Notes: generated from the letters alone by a model not told the origin. Shown: positions 32,136 to 40,964, numbered from the stretch's first letter. The stretch: DNA of 43,470 nt from Frankia sp. AgB32 (GCF_023243045.1 NZ_JALKFX010000044.1:1-43470); one strand, 5' to 3'. Translations and numbers: made by a program.

Positions 32136-32675
32136 TCAGGCGTTCAGCCCGGCGATCACCACGTCGATTGCGCGGCTGATGGTGCGAGGTGTCGTCGGCG
32201 TGGTGGCACAGGCCTGGGCGAGTCCGCGGAGCAGGAGGTAGACCTCGTCAGCCCCGACGTCGCGGCGGACTGCTCCTGACCGCGCCGCGCGGTCCATCAG
32301 GTCCTCGACGGTCGCGCGCAGCGTGTCCGCGCCCTGCCGGACGCTCGGCGGGAACTGTCCGTCGGGCATCTGGGCGGCGAGGGTCAGCTTCGTCGCCCCG
32401 CCCTCGACCATGGTTCGCAGCAGATCTCGGAACGCCTGCCCCGCGTCGGCGCGGGCGGCCAGGGCGCAGGCTCGCTCGTTGAGCAGGTCGAAGTGGCGGA
32501 CCAGGGCCGCCTCGATGAGATCGGCCTTCGTGGGGAAGTGGCGGAACACGGTCGCGATGCCGACCTCGGCGCGGCGCGCGACGTCCTCGGTGGAGCCGGC
32601 CGCGCCGTGCTCGCCGAACACCGCCTCGGCGGCGGCCAGGATGCGTTCGCGGTTGGCGACGGCGTTTTTTCGCAC
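32136..32675 (-). CDS. TetR-family transcriptional regulator
   Basis: A 179-residue repressor from a GTG at 32675, with GGGAGG upstream. The helix-turn-helix spans about residues 5-50 (VANRERILAAAEAVFGEHGA, STEDVARRAEVGIATVFRHF, PTKADLIEAAL). The C-terminal domain contains YLLLRGLAQA, common in TetR proteins controlling small metabolic genes. It is divergent from a SnoaL-like gene. A perfect inverted repeat at 32706-32721, with an outer half-site at 32741-32748, is the likely operator for both. Confidence 0.88.
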   Translation of the reverse strand: MRKNAVANRERILAAAEAVFGEHGAAGSTEDVARRAEVGIATVFRHFPTKADLIEAALVRHFDLLNERACALAARADAGQAFRDLLRTMVEGGATKLTLAAQMPDGQFPPSVRQGADTLRATVEDLMDRAARSGAVRRDVGADEVYLLLRGLAQACATTPTTPRTISRAIDVVIAGLNA

Positions 32676-32705
32676 GGCTGCCTCCCATCGGGTCCGCCTG
32701 GTAAA

Positions 32706-32721
32706 CGAAGTCTGGACTTCG
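32706..32721. promoter_or_regulatory. TetR operator candidate (inverted repeat)
   Basis: CGAAGTC-TG-GACTTCG, a perfect 7-base inverted repeat. A further half-site, ACTTCGTT at 32741-32748, is the inverse of AACGAAGT at 32704-32711. All lie in the 84-base gap between the divergent TetR and SnoaL-like genes. Confidence 0.75.
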
Positions 32722-32759
32722 CTACCGTAGGGGAGTCGCCACTTCGTTTTGGAGGCTCG

Positions 32760-33593
32760 ATGCTACCGACACCTGACCCGGCCGACGTCGTTCGCATGGT
32801 CACCGCTGGCGTGAGCCGGCTGGTTTCCGATGATCTCGCTCCGGACGAGCGCGAGCGCCAGCTTGACGCACTCGCCGGCCTGTACGGCGAGCGGACGGAC
32901 GTCCGGCATCCGTTCGCGCCGTTGGGTGGTCGACCGATGCGCACCCGCGCCGAGCTGCGCCAGCACTTCGCCGGGTCAGCCGGACGAGTAGCCGGCGTTC
33001 GGTCGTTCGCGCCGACGGACCTCGTCGTGCACCGGACGGTGGATCCCGAGGTGGTCGTCGCGGAGTTCTCCTACGCCGGAACGGCCGACCGCGGCGAGTT
33101 CGCCGTGCCCTGCGTACTCGTGATCCGCGTCCGTGACGGGCAGATCGTCGAGTCCCGCGACTATGCCGACCACATCGGAATGGCCCGAGCGCTGGGTCGG
33201 CTCGAGCCGCTGGCACGGGTGCTCGTGGACGACACCATGCGCGCACCTGTCAGCCCGAACAAGGCTCAGACGAGTCGGAACCTGGCGCTGCGGATGCATG
33301 CGGCGTTCAACGCGCTCGACCTGCCGGCGGTCGACGAGGTCTTCGCCGACGACTTCTACAGCCATCCGCTTCAGTCCCGCGGTCCCGGCATGGTCAAAGA
33401 ACGATGGCTCGCCATGCGCACAGCCGCACCGGACCTGCGCACGGAGATTGTCGACCTGTTTGCCGAGGACGACTGCGCGATGATCCGTTCCAGGCTGACC
33501 GACGACTCCGGCGAACTCATCGAGGTCATCCGTGTCGCCGACGGACGGATCGCGGAACTGTGGGGCGCCCGCACCAGTCCCGTCGGGACATGA
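32760..33593 (+). CDS. Protein with two SnoaL-like (NTF2-fold) domains
   Basis: A 277-residue protein from an ATG at 32760, with GGAGG eight bases upstream. Two NTF2-like modules are apparent. The first (about residues 5-150) has LYGERTDVRHPFAPLGGRPM, LRQHFAG and VLVIRVRDGQIVESRDYADH. The second (about 170-270) has MHAAFNALDLPAVDEVFADD, VKERWLAMRTAAPDLRTEI and RVADGRIAELWG. The SnoaL-like family includes ketosteroid-isomerase-type and polyketide-cyclase-type enzymes and many small-molecule-binding proteins; the activity here is unknown. Control by the divergent TetR protein is likely. Confidence 0.8.
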   Translation: MLPTPDPADVVRMVTAGVSRLVSDDLAPDERERQLDALAGLYGERTDVRHPFAPLGGRPMRTRAELRQHFAGSAGRVAGVRSFAPTDLVVHRTVDPEVVVAEFSYAGTADRGEFAVPCVLVIRVRDGQIVESRDYADHIGMARALGRLEPLARVLVDDTMRAPVSPNKAQTSRNLALRMHAAFNALDLPAVDEVFADDFYSHPLQSRGPGMVKERWLAMRTAAPDLRTEIVDLFAEDDCAMIRSRLTDDSGELIEVIRVADGRIAELWGARTSPVGT

Positions 33594-33639
33594 TCCCGCA
33601 GGGGCCCGGCACGCCCGTGAGAGGCAGACGAGCCAGCGC

Positions 33640-34344
33640 CTACGAATGGCCGCCGGGAACCACTGTTCCCGTTTCGTAGGCGATGACGACGAGCTGAGCC
33701 CGATCCCGCGCGTGTAGCTTGGTCAGTAGGCGGCCGATGTGTGTCTTGACGGTGGCCACGCTGACGTACAACGTCTCGGCGATCTCCGTGTTGGACTGTC
33801 CGGAGGCGACTTTCACGAGGACCTCCAGCTCACGTTCGGTCAGCGTGGCGCGGAGGTCCGTCCGGACTGCCAGGGGCCGCGGCTGACGCGCGAACTCGGC
33901 GATGAGCCGCCGGGTGACGGTGGGTGTCAGTAGCGCGTCTCCGCTGGCCACGATCCTGATCGCGGCGAGGAGGTCCTCCGGCGGAGTGTCCTTGAGGATG
34001 AAGCCGCCGGCGCCACCGCGGAGCGCCTCGAAGACGTGCTCGTCCTGGTCGAACGTCGTCACCACCAGAATGCGCGGAGCCGGGCCCTCGGACGCGATGA
34101 CCCGGGTGGACTCCAGGCCGTCCATGATCGGCATGCGGATGTCCATGAGCACGACGTCGGGCCGGAGCTGTCTGGTCAGGCGCACGGCCTCCACGCCGTT
34201 GCCGGCCTCGGCCACCACCATCAGATCGCGTGCCGATTCGACCAGCGCCCGGAAACCGGCTCGGACGAGCGCCTCGTCGTCGGCGATGAGTACACGGATC
34301 TGAGCGTGCTGGCCCGGCGAACCGGCTCGTCCGTCCTCTGTCAT
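33640..34344 (-). CDS. NarL/LuxR-type response regulator
   Basis: A 234-residue two-component regulator. The receiver domain (about residues 16-130) has the acidic pair DD at 22-23, phospho-acceptor D68 in VVLMDIRMP and a conserved threonine in LVVTTFDQD, with lysine in FILKDTPPEDL. The C-terminal LuxR helix-turn-helix spans about 165-225 (LTERELEVLVKVASGQSNTE, ETLYVSVATVKTHIGRLLTK). It overlaps the upstream histidine kinase gene by four bases (ATGA), so the pair is co-transcribed and translationally coupled. The regulated genes are not apparent. Confidence 0.93.
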   Translation of the reverse strand: MTEDGRAGSPGQHAQIRVLIADDEALVRAGFRALVESARDLMVVAEAGNGVEAVRLTRQLRPDVVLMDIRMPIMDGLESTRVIASEGPAPRILVVTTFDQDEHVFEALRGGAGGFILKDTPPEDLLAAIRIVASGDALLTPTVTRRLIAEFARQPRPLAVRTDLRATLTERELEVLVKVASGQSNTEIAETLYVSVATVKTHIGRLLTKLHARDRAQLVVIAYETGTVVPGGHS

Positions 34345-35705
34345 TGAGCGTGACCCGCCACTTCATCAGCCATTTCCTGAGCGCCGGAGTCATCCGCTGG
34401 GAAACGGGCTACAACGGCGAATCCGCCCTCGTCCCGTGGCGCGGCGGTGAGCGTCCCGCCGAACAGCTCGGCCCGCTCACGCATCCCGATCAGACCGAGC
34501 CCCCCGCCCTGTCCGCTGAGCCGCCGCACCCCCGATTGGACGTCGCTGCCGGGGCCCGGGTCCGCCTGCTGGTCGACCCGGCCGTCGTCGACGATGCTCA
34601 GGACCAGTTCCTGGTGACCGTGGTGGACCTCGACCTGTGCGCTGGTGGCGTGGGCGTGCTTCACCACGTTGGTCAGCGCCTCCTGCACGATGCGATACGC
34701 CGAGGTTTCCAGGACCGGGAGGTAGTCACGAGGCTGGCCGGTGGCACGGTAGGAAACCCGGAGGCCGTCGTGGCGCAGGCCGGTGACCATTGGTTCCAGG
34801 TCACGTAGTGTCGGCCCCCCGATCCGCTTGGAACCACCGAGCGAGGTCGGGTCCGGTGCCGCCCGTCCGGCCTCGGTTCGAGTCTGGCGCAGGACGTGAC
34901 GCACCTCGTCGAGGGCCGACCGGCTGGTGGTCTCGATCGCGATCAGAGCGTCCCGCGCCTCCGCCGGCCGCTCGTCGAGCAGCAGCCGAGCCACCCCCGA
35001 GCGGACAGCAATCATGCTCAACGTGTGCGAGACCACATCGTGCACATCCCGGGACACCTGCAGCCGTTCCTCCGCTCTGATGCGGCGCTCCCGTTCGGCG
35101 GCCTCGCGTCGGCTCTCCCACGCGAGGCGACGCCGGTAGTCGCGCCGGACGTGCAGGGCGTCGCCCAGCAGCGAGGCGGGCGCGGCGATCAGGACCTGGA
35201 CGAGATCCTGATCCTGGTCGGGATGCAGCGGCATCGCGGTCGCGGCGGCCGCGGCCACCGCAACCATGGCCGCGCCGCACCAGAGCAGCGAGGTGCGCCG
35301 CGGGCACCGGTCGGCGACGGCGAAGAAGGCGAGGGGCATCGCGGGCCCGGCGTTGCTCACGAACGGCGTGAAGCGCACCCCGAGCAGGGCTGCGGAGCAC
35401 TCGACCGCCGAGACGCCGACGAGTGCCGCGAGCGGCCACCGCCGGCGCATGATCAGCGGTGCCACGGCCAGGGCGCCAAACAGCACGACGTGCGTTGTCG
35501 ACCCGTACGTGGCCGGCCCCGAGCCGATGGCCACGCCCACCGCGCCCGGCAGGGTGAACGCGGCGAACGAGACCGCGGCGAGCACGACATCCACCGGACC
35601 AACCCGGCTCTGCCGACCCGGCCGCCGGCCCAGCACGCGGCTGAACGGGGAGACTCGGGTCGAGTCGGCGGATCGCGGCGTGGGCGCCGGTGTCCCGTTC
35701 ACCAT
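34341..35705 (-). CDS. Two-component sensor histidine kinase (HisKA_3 type)
   Basis: A 454-residue sensor kinase. Four to five hydrophobic segments occupy residues 38-178. A dimerisation/phosphotransfer helix follows, with SRDVHDVVSHTLSMI and phospho-acceptor H222. The HATPase domain runs from about 320 to 440, with YRIVQEALTNVVKHA (N box), IVDDGR and GGGLGLIGMRERAELFGG (G boxes). No periplasmic sensor domain of recognisable type is seen; the membrane part may sense the envelope. It partners the response regulator encoded immediately downstream (4-base overlap). Confidence 0.93.
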   Translation of the reverse strand: MVNGTPAPTPRSADSTRVSPFSRVLGRRPGRQSRVGPVDVVLAAVSFAAFTLPGAVGVAIGSGPATYGSTTHVVLFGALAVAPLIMRRRWPLAALVGVSAVECSAALLGVRFTPFVSNAGPAMPLAFFAVADRCPRRTSLLWCGAAMVAVAAAAATAMPLHPDQDQDLVQVLIAAPASLLGDALHVRRDYRRRLAWESRREAAERERRIRAEERLQVSRDVHDVVSHTLSMIAVRSGVARLLLDERPAEARDALIAIETTSRSALDEVRHVLRQTRTEAGRAAPDPTSLGGSKRIGGPTLRDLEPMVTGLRHDGLRVSYRATGQPRDYLPVLETSAYRIVQEALTNVVKHAHATSAQVEVHHGHQELVLSIVDDGRVDQQADPGPGSDVQSGVRRLSGQGGGLGLIGMRERAELFGGTLTAAPRDEGGFAVVARFPADDSGAQEMADEVAGHAQ

Positions 35706-35871
35706 GAGGGTGACGGTAGACGCGCAGTTCGGTCCTCGGCGTCAGTCTGGAGTCGGACCGCCGTGGTCATCCCCGGGTCGGATCGAACGGCTGACATGGG
35801 TCCGCGGGCGGAGCCGAAGTAGCGCCCGTGGCCGGACGACGGTTTGCGCCACAGGCTCGACATTGGTTCTC

Positions 35872-36591
35872 ATGAAATCGACCGCCAGATTCTCGACGTC
35901 GTCCGCCGGAACGCCGATCCGCTCCGTCGCCCGGCAGTTGTCCCTGCCGCTCGTGGGGTTGTGCGTGGTTATGCTGGTCGCGGGCATTGCGTCCGGTGGC
36001 CTCAGCTACCGTCACCGGTCACCGGTTCGGGAAGGACACAGCGCGGGCACCGCCGCCTGGTGGCCGCACCTGGGCGTGCTCGTCCTGTGCGTGGTGTTTC
36101 TCGGTGGGGCCTGGCTGCGCTGTCGGCGGGTCCGCCCGACCGGTGACGGCCGGCTGTTTCTGCTGATGCCCCTCGGCAGGTCGGCGGCCCGCCGCCTGCG
36201 GCGCACGATGTCGGCCGCTCGACGCCGGCCGGCCGTGCTCGTGCGGCTCGCCGCCGCGGTGCTTCCGGCCGCGCTGCTGCTGTATTCCTGCTGGCGCGTC
36301 GGTGACCAGGTTCTCGGCGGCCTGGACCCGAACTTCACCGTCAACGCCTGGGGAGGTCCGACCTACCTGGGCGCCATGGCCTGCCACTACCTCGACGCTG
36401 TGGCGATGGCCATCCCGGCGGTCTGGCTCCTCGACCGACTGCTGCTTCCCGACGGACCCACCCCGAATCGCCGGCGCGGCCGGGACCGCCGGCAGTCCGG
36501 CTCCGCCACGGGTCAGGTGGGGCGTCAGGAATGGGCGCGCAGGGCTCGGGCGTACCACTCCCAGGTGTCGATGATATCGGTGGGCGCCTGA
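35872..36591 (+). CDS. Four-helix membrane protein, unknown function
   Basis: A 239-residue protein from an ATG at 35872; a weakly supported in-frame extension exists. It has four predicted transmembrane segments: LSLPLVGLCVVMLVAGIASG, LGVLVLCVVFLGGAWL, VLPAALLLYSCW and YLDAVAMAIPAVWLLDRLLL. The loop regions are Arg-rich and the cytoplasmic tail is basic. No family is recognised. It is divergent from the sensor kinase and could be its target, but that is speculation. The last 67 bases overlap the 3' end of the convergent MerR gene, which is unusual and may mean a lost stop codon. Confidence 0.55.
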   Translation: MKSTARFSTSSAGTPIRSVARQLSLPLVGLCVVMLVAGIASGGLSYRHRSPVREGHSAGTAAWWPHLGVLVLCVVFLGGAWLRCRRVRPTGDGRLFLLMPLGRSAARRLRRTMSAARRRPAVLVRLAAAVLPAALLLYSCWRVGDQVLGGLDPNFTVNAWGGPTYLGAMACHYLDAVAMAIPAVWLLDRLLLPDGPTPNRRRGRDRRQSGSATGQVGRQEWARRARAYHSQVSMISVGA

Positions 36592-37415
36592 GCGGGGGCC
36601 CAGCCGTTGATGATGCCGACCAGGGTCCAGTAGCGGCCGACCCGGCGGTCGGTGAAGGCGTCTATGCGGTCGGCGATAGCGGTGCGGTTCTCCGGCGGGG
36701 CCGGGCTGAGTGATGCGAGACGCTCGACCACGGTCAGGGCTTCGAGGGAGGCCGGGTCGACACCGGCGCGGGCGGCGGGACCGGCGATCTCGCCGACGGC
36801 CTTGCCGACGTCGAACTGCGCCACGTCCGGCTCCGGGCCTTCGGTGCGGGCCCGTTCGGCCATCCTGCGGCTGGTGGCGATGAAGTCGGGATCGCGCAGC
36901 AACTCGACGATCTCCACCCAGGCCGCGACCTGTTCCGGGGTGGGGTCCTCGGGCAGTTCGGGCGCGCCCATGGACAGCTTGTCGGCGACGGTGCTGGGGC
37001 TGTCGCCGAAGACCGCGTCGAGGTAGTCGTCGACGATCCGTCGGCGTTCCTCGGCGGTCTGGTTGGTCAGGTCGGTCATGCGTCCCAGCTCCTCGGGGTC
37101 GGTGGATCCGGTGAAGGCGCGCAGCACCGCGCGCTGCAGCCGCAGCACGCGAATCTGGGCCTCGAGGGCGCGTACGTGCTCGGCGGCCACTTCGGCCAGG
37201 GATGCTTCGGCACCGAGCACCCGCCTGATGTCATCCAGGCCGACGCCGAGCTCGCGCAGTGTGCGGACCAGCCGTGCCCGGGCCACGGCGTCCGGCCCGA
37301 ACAGCCGGTACCCCGACGTCGAGCGTCCCTCGGCGGGCAGCACGCCGGCGTCGGCGTAGAACCGCAACGTCCGTACCGAGAGCCCGGTGCTCGCCGCCAG
37401 CTGGCCGATCAGCAT
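36525..37415 (-). CDS. MerR-family transcriptional regulator
   Basis: A 296-residue regulator. The winged helix-turn-helix covers residues 1-70 (MLIGQLAASTGLSVRTLRFY, GYRLFGPDAV, LRELGVGLDDIRRVL). A long coiled coil for dimerisation follows (about 75-115: LAEVAAEHVRALEAQIRVLR). The C-terminal 180 residues hold no cysteine pattern of metal sensors and look like a helical effector domain of the type found in drug-sensing MerR proteins (ERRRIVDDYLDAVFGD, DTWEWYARAL). The ligand is unknown. The target promoter is expected upstream of the gene itself. Confidence 0.88.
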   Translation of the reverse strand: MLIGQLAASTGLSVRTLRFYADAGVLPAEGRSTSGYRLFGPDAVARARLVRTLRELGVGLDDIRRVLGAEASLAEVAAEHVRALEAQIRVLRLQRAVLRAFTGSTDPEELGRMTDLTNQTAEERRRIVDDYLDAVFGDSPSTVADKLSMGAPELPEDPTPEQVAAWVEIVELLRDPDFIATSRRMAERARTEGPEPDVAQFDVGKAVGEIAGPAARAGVDPASLEALTVVERLASLSPAPPENRTAIADRIDAFTDRRVGRYWTLVGIINGWAPAQAPTDIIDTWEWYARALRAHS

Positions 37416-37497
37416 GGAGCGATCCTCAGGCCTCCACCGAGTGGAGAGTCAATCCGGCCTCCTCAGCCGGGGGTCTTCAGCCCGTTGCCGGGTTGGA

Positions 37498-37960
37498 TCA
37501 GCGGGTCGTGGAGTGGGTGAACGTGGCCCGGTAGGCACTGGGGTGAGGCCGATCCGCTTCGCCAGGTGCTGGCGCAGCGAGTCGGTCGTCGCCAGGCCGC
37601 TGAGGCGGGCCACCTGCGTCATCGGCAGGTCGGTGGTCTCGAGGAGCGTCGTAGTCGACGCGGACGAGGTGCAGGCACAGATCGATGCCGGCGGCCAGGC
37701 CGGCGGAGGTGAGCACATTGCCTTCCTCGACATAGAGGACATCGGGGCGCAGGTCCACGGTCGGGAAGCGGGCGGTGAACTCCGCGGACCGGGCCCAGTA
37801 GGTGGTGGCGGTTCGGCCGTCCAGCAGACCAGCCTGGGCCAGGACGAACGCACCGGTGAGATGGACGCGACCCGTTCTCCCGCGGCTGATGCCCCGCGCA
37901 GCGCGTCGAGTACGCGCGGGTCGATGCCGTCGCGGGCGCGACGGTAGTGGTGCCGGCCTG
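37498..37960 (-). pseudogene. GlxA-type regulator (DJ-1/PfpI + AraC HTH), decayed
   Basis: Pieces of a GlxA-family regulator occur in order on the minus strand but in different frames. They are GRHHYRRARDGIDPRVLDAL, then LAQAGLLDGRTATTYW, VDLRPDVLYVEEGNVLTSAG and LAAGIDLCLHLVR. The C-terminal AraC helix-turn-helix piece LLETTDLPMTQVARLSGLAT, DSLRQHLAKRIGLTP and SAYRATFTHS ends at 37498. At least one small deletion breaks the frame near 37860. About 60-100 residues, including the first helix-turn-helix, are missing between HLVRVDYDAPR and LLETTD. The N-terminal third is also absent. It is not functional. Confidence 0.75.
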
Positions 37961-38107
37961 GGAATTTAAGGGACGTGACCGGTTCCGGCCATGACGTTGA
38001 CCGGGTGGGGTGGCGTTGTCCGAAGAGTGGCAGCCATGCCAGTCCGGTAAAACGGTGACCGGAGAGCTGCTGGTTCCGCCGGTGAGTGAATCACCGAGTG
38101 CTCTCGG

Positions 38108-38716
38108 TCAGAGTGTGCCGAATCCTTGTTGGAGCCGGGCCAGGGCGTTGTCGACCGCAGCGCCCGGGTCTCGATCCGGAGAGGTCGCCGAGGGTCGCCT
38201 GAACGCGTCGAGCTGAGTGATCATCATGATGCCGATGATGGCGCCGCTGACCGCGACGATGTCAGGGTCGTCCGCGTTGCGTCCGGCGCGTTCCGCCACA
38301 GCAAGGGTGAATTCGTGCGCGGCGGACGTCAGGTGGTCCAGGTGCGCCGCGCGGACTTCGGGTATCGCGGCGATGAGGTCGTTGCGGTGCTGCTCCAGGG
38401 CGCGCTGCTCCGCACTCAGGGTGGCGTAGCCGGCGCGCAGCGCCTCGCGGAAGGCCGTGATGACGCCCTCGCCTGCCGGGCGGGCGCGGAACTGGGCCAA
38501 CATGTCGTAATCGGCGGCGTCCCACAGGACCATGTCGGGCTTCGTCGGGAAATGGCGGAAACAGGTCCGCGTGGCGACCCCGACCTCTTCGGCAATCATG
38601 CTGACCGTGGTTTCGGTGTACCCACGCTCGGCGAACAGCCGCAGGGCGGTCGACTGGATTGCCTGCCTGAGTGCGAGAGTCTGCGTCTGACTCCACGATG
38701 GCCGGTCCGGCGACAA
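38108..38716 (-). CDS. TetR-family regulator of the MFS exporter
   Basis: A 202-residue repressor. It starts at a TTG (38716) that directly abuts the TAG stop of the upstream MFS gene, with AAGGG nine bases upstream, so the two form one operon. The helix-turn-helix spans about residues 12-62 (LRQAIQSTALRLFAERGYTE, VSMIAEEVGVATRTCFRHF, PTKPDMVLWD), a pattern of the mycofactocin-regulator-like TetR branch. The C-terminal domain has DPDIVAVSGAIIGIMMI. It most likely represses the operon through the inverted repeat at 40423-40439, and the exporter substrate is the probable ligand. Confidence 0.87.
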   Translation of the reverse strand: MSPDRPSWSQTQTLALRQAIQSTALRLFAERGYTETTVSMIAEEVGVATRTCFRHFPTKPDMVLWDAADYDMLAQFRARPAGEGVITAFREALRAGYATLSAEQRALEQHRNDLIAAIPEVRAAHLDHLTSAAHEFTLAVAERAGRNADDPDIVAVSGAIIGIMMITQLDAFRRPSATSPDRDPGAAVDNALARLQQGFGTL

Positions 38717-40393
38717 CTACTCGTTCCCTTCGACGACGGTGCCAACGCGTGCTGCGTCGATCATTGCCACCCCACCCGCCGGGCTGACCGTCGACGGCAG
38801 CGGAGCGCCATCGGTAGCGCTGGCCGTTTCGCCGGCCGCGCCGTCATCGCCACCGGCGACGGCCAGCGAGGCGGTGGTCGCCCGGCGTGGGAACAGTGCC
38901 AGCGCCAGAAGCGCCCCGGTGAACGCTATCCCGCCGCAGACGAGCAGGGCGGTGTCGAGGCCGTCGACGAACGCCGAGCGGACGTCGGCCAGCAGGGCTG
39001 GTGAGTGGAGCCGGTCGGCCAGCGCGGTGCCGTCGAAGACCCCGCCGCGTGCGGCACCGGCCTGGGCCGGGGTGAGTCCGGTCATCGCCGGGCTGAGGTC
39101 GAGGTGGGAGCGGTAACTGGCGAGTGCGGTGGTGCCGAGCACGGCGGCGCCGAACGGGCTGCCGGCGTCCTGCAACGCCTGGATGAGGGCCGAGGCGACA
39201 CCGGCCCGGGCAACGGGGATACGCCCGAGCGCGGCGGCGGTGGCCGTGGCGAGGACCACGCCGATCCCGGCACCGGTGATCGAGGTCCAGCTGGACACGA
39301 ACCCGAATCCGCTGCCCGGGCTCGTCTCGGATCCGAGTACCAGGCCGGCGCCGAGCGCCGCGAAGCCGCCGACGAGCACCACCTTCGCGCCGATCGTCCT
39401 GGTGAGTGCCTCGGCCCCGATCGCGCCGACGGCGAGCCCGCCGAGCAGCGGGAAGAGCCGCAGGCCGGAGCCGATGGAGTCCACGCCGAGCACGGCCTGG
39501 AAGTACTGCGGCAGGGTGAACAGCACCCCGATCATCGTCAACGAGCACAGGAAGGCCAGGACCGTGCCCCAGACGTAGTCGGGGATGCGGAACAGGCCGA
39601 CATCGACGAGCGGCTCCCACGGGGAAGTCGACGCCGACGACGCGGGCAGGGCGCGGGTGAGACGGCGCTGCCAGAGGGCGAAGACGAGCACCAGCAGGGC
39701 GCCGGCCAGCAGCGCGGCGATCACGACGGCCGAACCCCAGCCACGCGTGCCCGCCTCGGCGAATCCGTAGACCAGCCCGGCCAGTCCGGCACCGAACAGC
39801 GTCATTCCCACGAGATCGAGCCGTCCCCGGCGCGGCGCGCGGGACTCCGGCACCAGCGTCACCACCGCGACCAGCGCGATGACCACGACCGGCATGTTGA
39901 TCAGAAAGACCCAGCCCCACCAGAACCGGTCGAGCAGCCAGCCGCCCAGGATCGGCCCGGTCGGCAGGGCCAGGAAGTTCACGCCCGCCCACACGCCGAC
40001 CGCCCGGGAACGCTCCTCCTCGGCGAACATCACCGTGACCGCCGACATGGCCATCACGACGATCCCGGCCCCGGCGACACCGCCCACCGCGCGTGCGGCG
40101 ATGAACATGGCCGCCGAACCCGACCAGGCAGCCCAGGCCGAGGCGGCCCCGAAGGCGGTGAGCGAGGCGAGCATCACCCGGCGCCGCCCGTACCGGTCAC
40201 CCAGCGATCCCAATGGCAGCATCGCCGCGGCCCAGGTCAGCAGATACGCCGAGGAGAACCACACCAGATCCGTGGCCGAAGCATGCAGCTGCGGCGCCAG
40301 CGTCGGCAACGCCACCGCCAGCACTGTCCCGTCCACGCCGACGGCGAAGACCGCCACCGCGACGCCGGCCAACGCCCACCACTTCCGATCCAT
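38717..40393 (-). CDS. MFS multidrug exporter, EmrB/QacA (DHA2, 14-helix) type
   Basis: A 558-residue transporter from the ATG at 40393, which has GGGGTGG just upstream. An in-frame ATG at 40411 would lie only 11 bases from the operator and is less likely. About 14 hydrophobic helices are visible. Helix 1 has the acidic motif VFAVGVDGTVLAVALPTL, and motif A is LGSLGDRYGRRR after helix 2. Helix 5 has the proline/glycine-rich antiporter motif GPILGGWLL. A cytoplasmic Ala/Gly-rich tail ends the protein. DHA2 proteins export drugs or dyes by proton antiport. It is co-transcribed with its TetR gene. Confidence 0.9.
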   Translation of the reverse strand: MDRKWWALAGVAVAVFAVGVDGTVLAVALPTLAPQLHASATDLVWFSSAYLLTWAAAMLPLGSLGDRYGRRRVMLASLTAFGAASAWAAWSGSAAMFIAARAVGGVAGAGIVVMAMSAVTVMFAEEERSRAVGVWAGVNFLALPTGPILGGWLLDRFWWGWVFLINMPVVVIALVAVVTLVPESRAPRRGRLDLVGMTLFGAGLAGLVYGFAEAGTRGWGSAVVIAALLAGALLVLVFALWQRRLTRALPASSASTSPWEPLVDVGLFRIPDYVWGTVLAFLCSLTMIGVLFTLPQYFQAVLGVDSIGSGLRLFPLLGGLAVGAIGAEALTRTIGAKVVLVGGFAALGAGLVLGSETSPGSGFGFVSSWTSITGAGIGVVLATATAAALGRIPVARAGVASALIQALQDAGSPFGAAVLGTTALASYRSHLDLSPAMTGLTPAQAGAARGGVFDGTALADRLHSPALLADVRSAFVDGLDTALLVCGGIAFTGALLALALFPRRATTASLAVAGGDDGAAGETASATDGAPLPSTVSPAGGVAMIDAARVGTVVEGNE

Positions 40394-40422
40394 CACGACC
40401 ACCCCTGTCATCTAACGCGCAT

Positions 40423-40439
40423 CTGTCAGTGAGTGACAG
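40423..40439. promoter_or_regulatory. Operator candidate upstream of MFS-TetR operon
   Basis: CTGTCA-GTGAG-TGACAG, a perfect 6-base inverted repeat with a 5-base spacer, 29 bases upstream of the preferred MFS start. The size and spacing are typical of TetR operators, and the local TetR gene is the obvious binder. Confidence 0.7.
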
Positions 40440-40627
40440 TAACACCGTGGATGACATTCGTGCAGAGGATGACCAGGGACCGCTGTACCCAGCTTCATCC
40501 GGAAGGGCGACGGCCGAACACCGCCGCCCAGACACGCGCGTTCCTGCGTGATCGTCCGCGTGTCGGTCGCACCATGCCCGCGGGACCCGTGGTTGGTGTG
40601 GTCTTACTGCCGGACCGCTGGACCTCC

Positions 40628-40801
40628 TCAGCGGCCGAGTTGCCGGCGGGCGAGCGAGACGAGTTCGGCGTTGGTGTGGGCGTGGCCGTCGATGCCCCAG
40701 CCGCCGTCCGGCGCCATCGGGCCGCCCGCGTCGGGACGGGTGATCATTGTGATGTCGATGACGGCGCCGCTGACCGCGATGGCATCGGGGTTGTCCGCTT
40801 G
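40628..40801 (-). pseudogene. TetR C-terminal remnant, paralogous to the 38108-38716 gene
   Basis: The minus-strand frame reads QADNPDAIAVSGAVIDITMI and ends HTNAELVSLARRQLGR before a TGA at 40628. The first part matches NADDPDIVAVSGAIIGIMMI of the intact TetR upstream of 38108. The DNA is also clearly alike: 38218-38277 and 40741-40800 align with only scattered mismatches. There is no helix-turn-helix or start. It is the tail end of a second, related TetR gene. The stretch 40440-40627 next to it has no recognisable gene. Confidence 0.65.
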
Positions 40802-40803
40802 AC

Positions 40804-40938
40804 CACCTCGCGCGACACCTGCACACGGAGCTCTTCAATCCCAGCGAGTGCGCCAGCAACTACGAGTTCTGCTACCTGACCACCGGGAAGCTGCCCCCGG
40901 AGGGCACCGTCTGCCCGCAGAGCGTGCGACCGTTCTGA
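40804..40938 (+). pseudogene. C-terminal fragment of an unidentified cysteine-containing protein
   Basis: An open frame of 44 residues ends with a stop at 40936-40938. It reads DHLARHLHTELFNPSECASN, then YEFCYLTTGKLPPEG and TVCPQSVRPF, with three cysteines and a protein-like composition. No start codon with a ribosome site and no family match can be given. The sequence immediately to the left is the TetR remnant on the other strand, so this is probably the end of a gene cut by rearrangement. Confidence 0.35.
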
Positions 40939-40964
40939 GCGGCAGAATGCGTCCCGCCGTGGGT

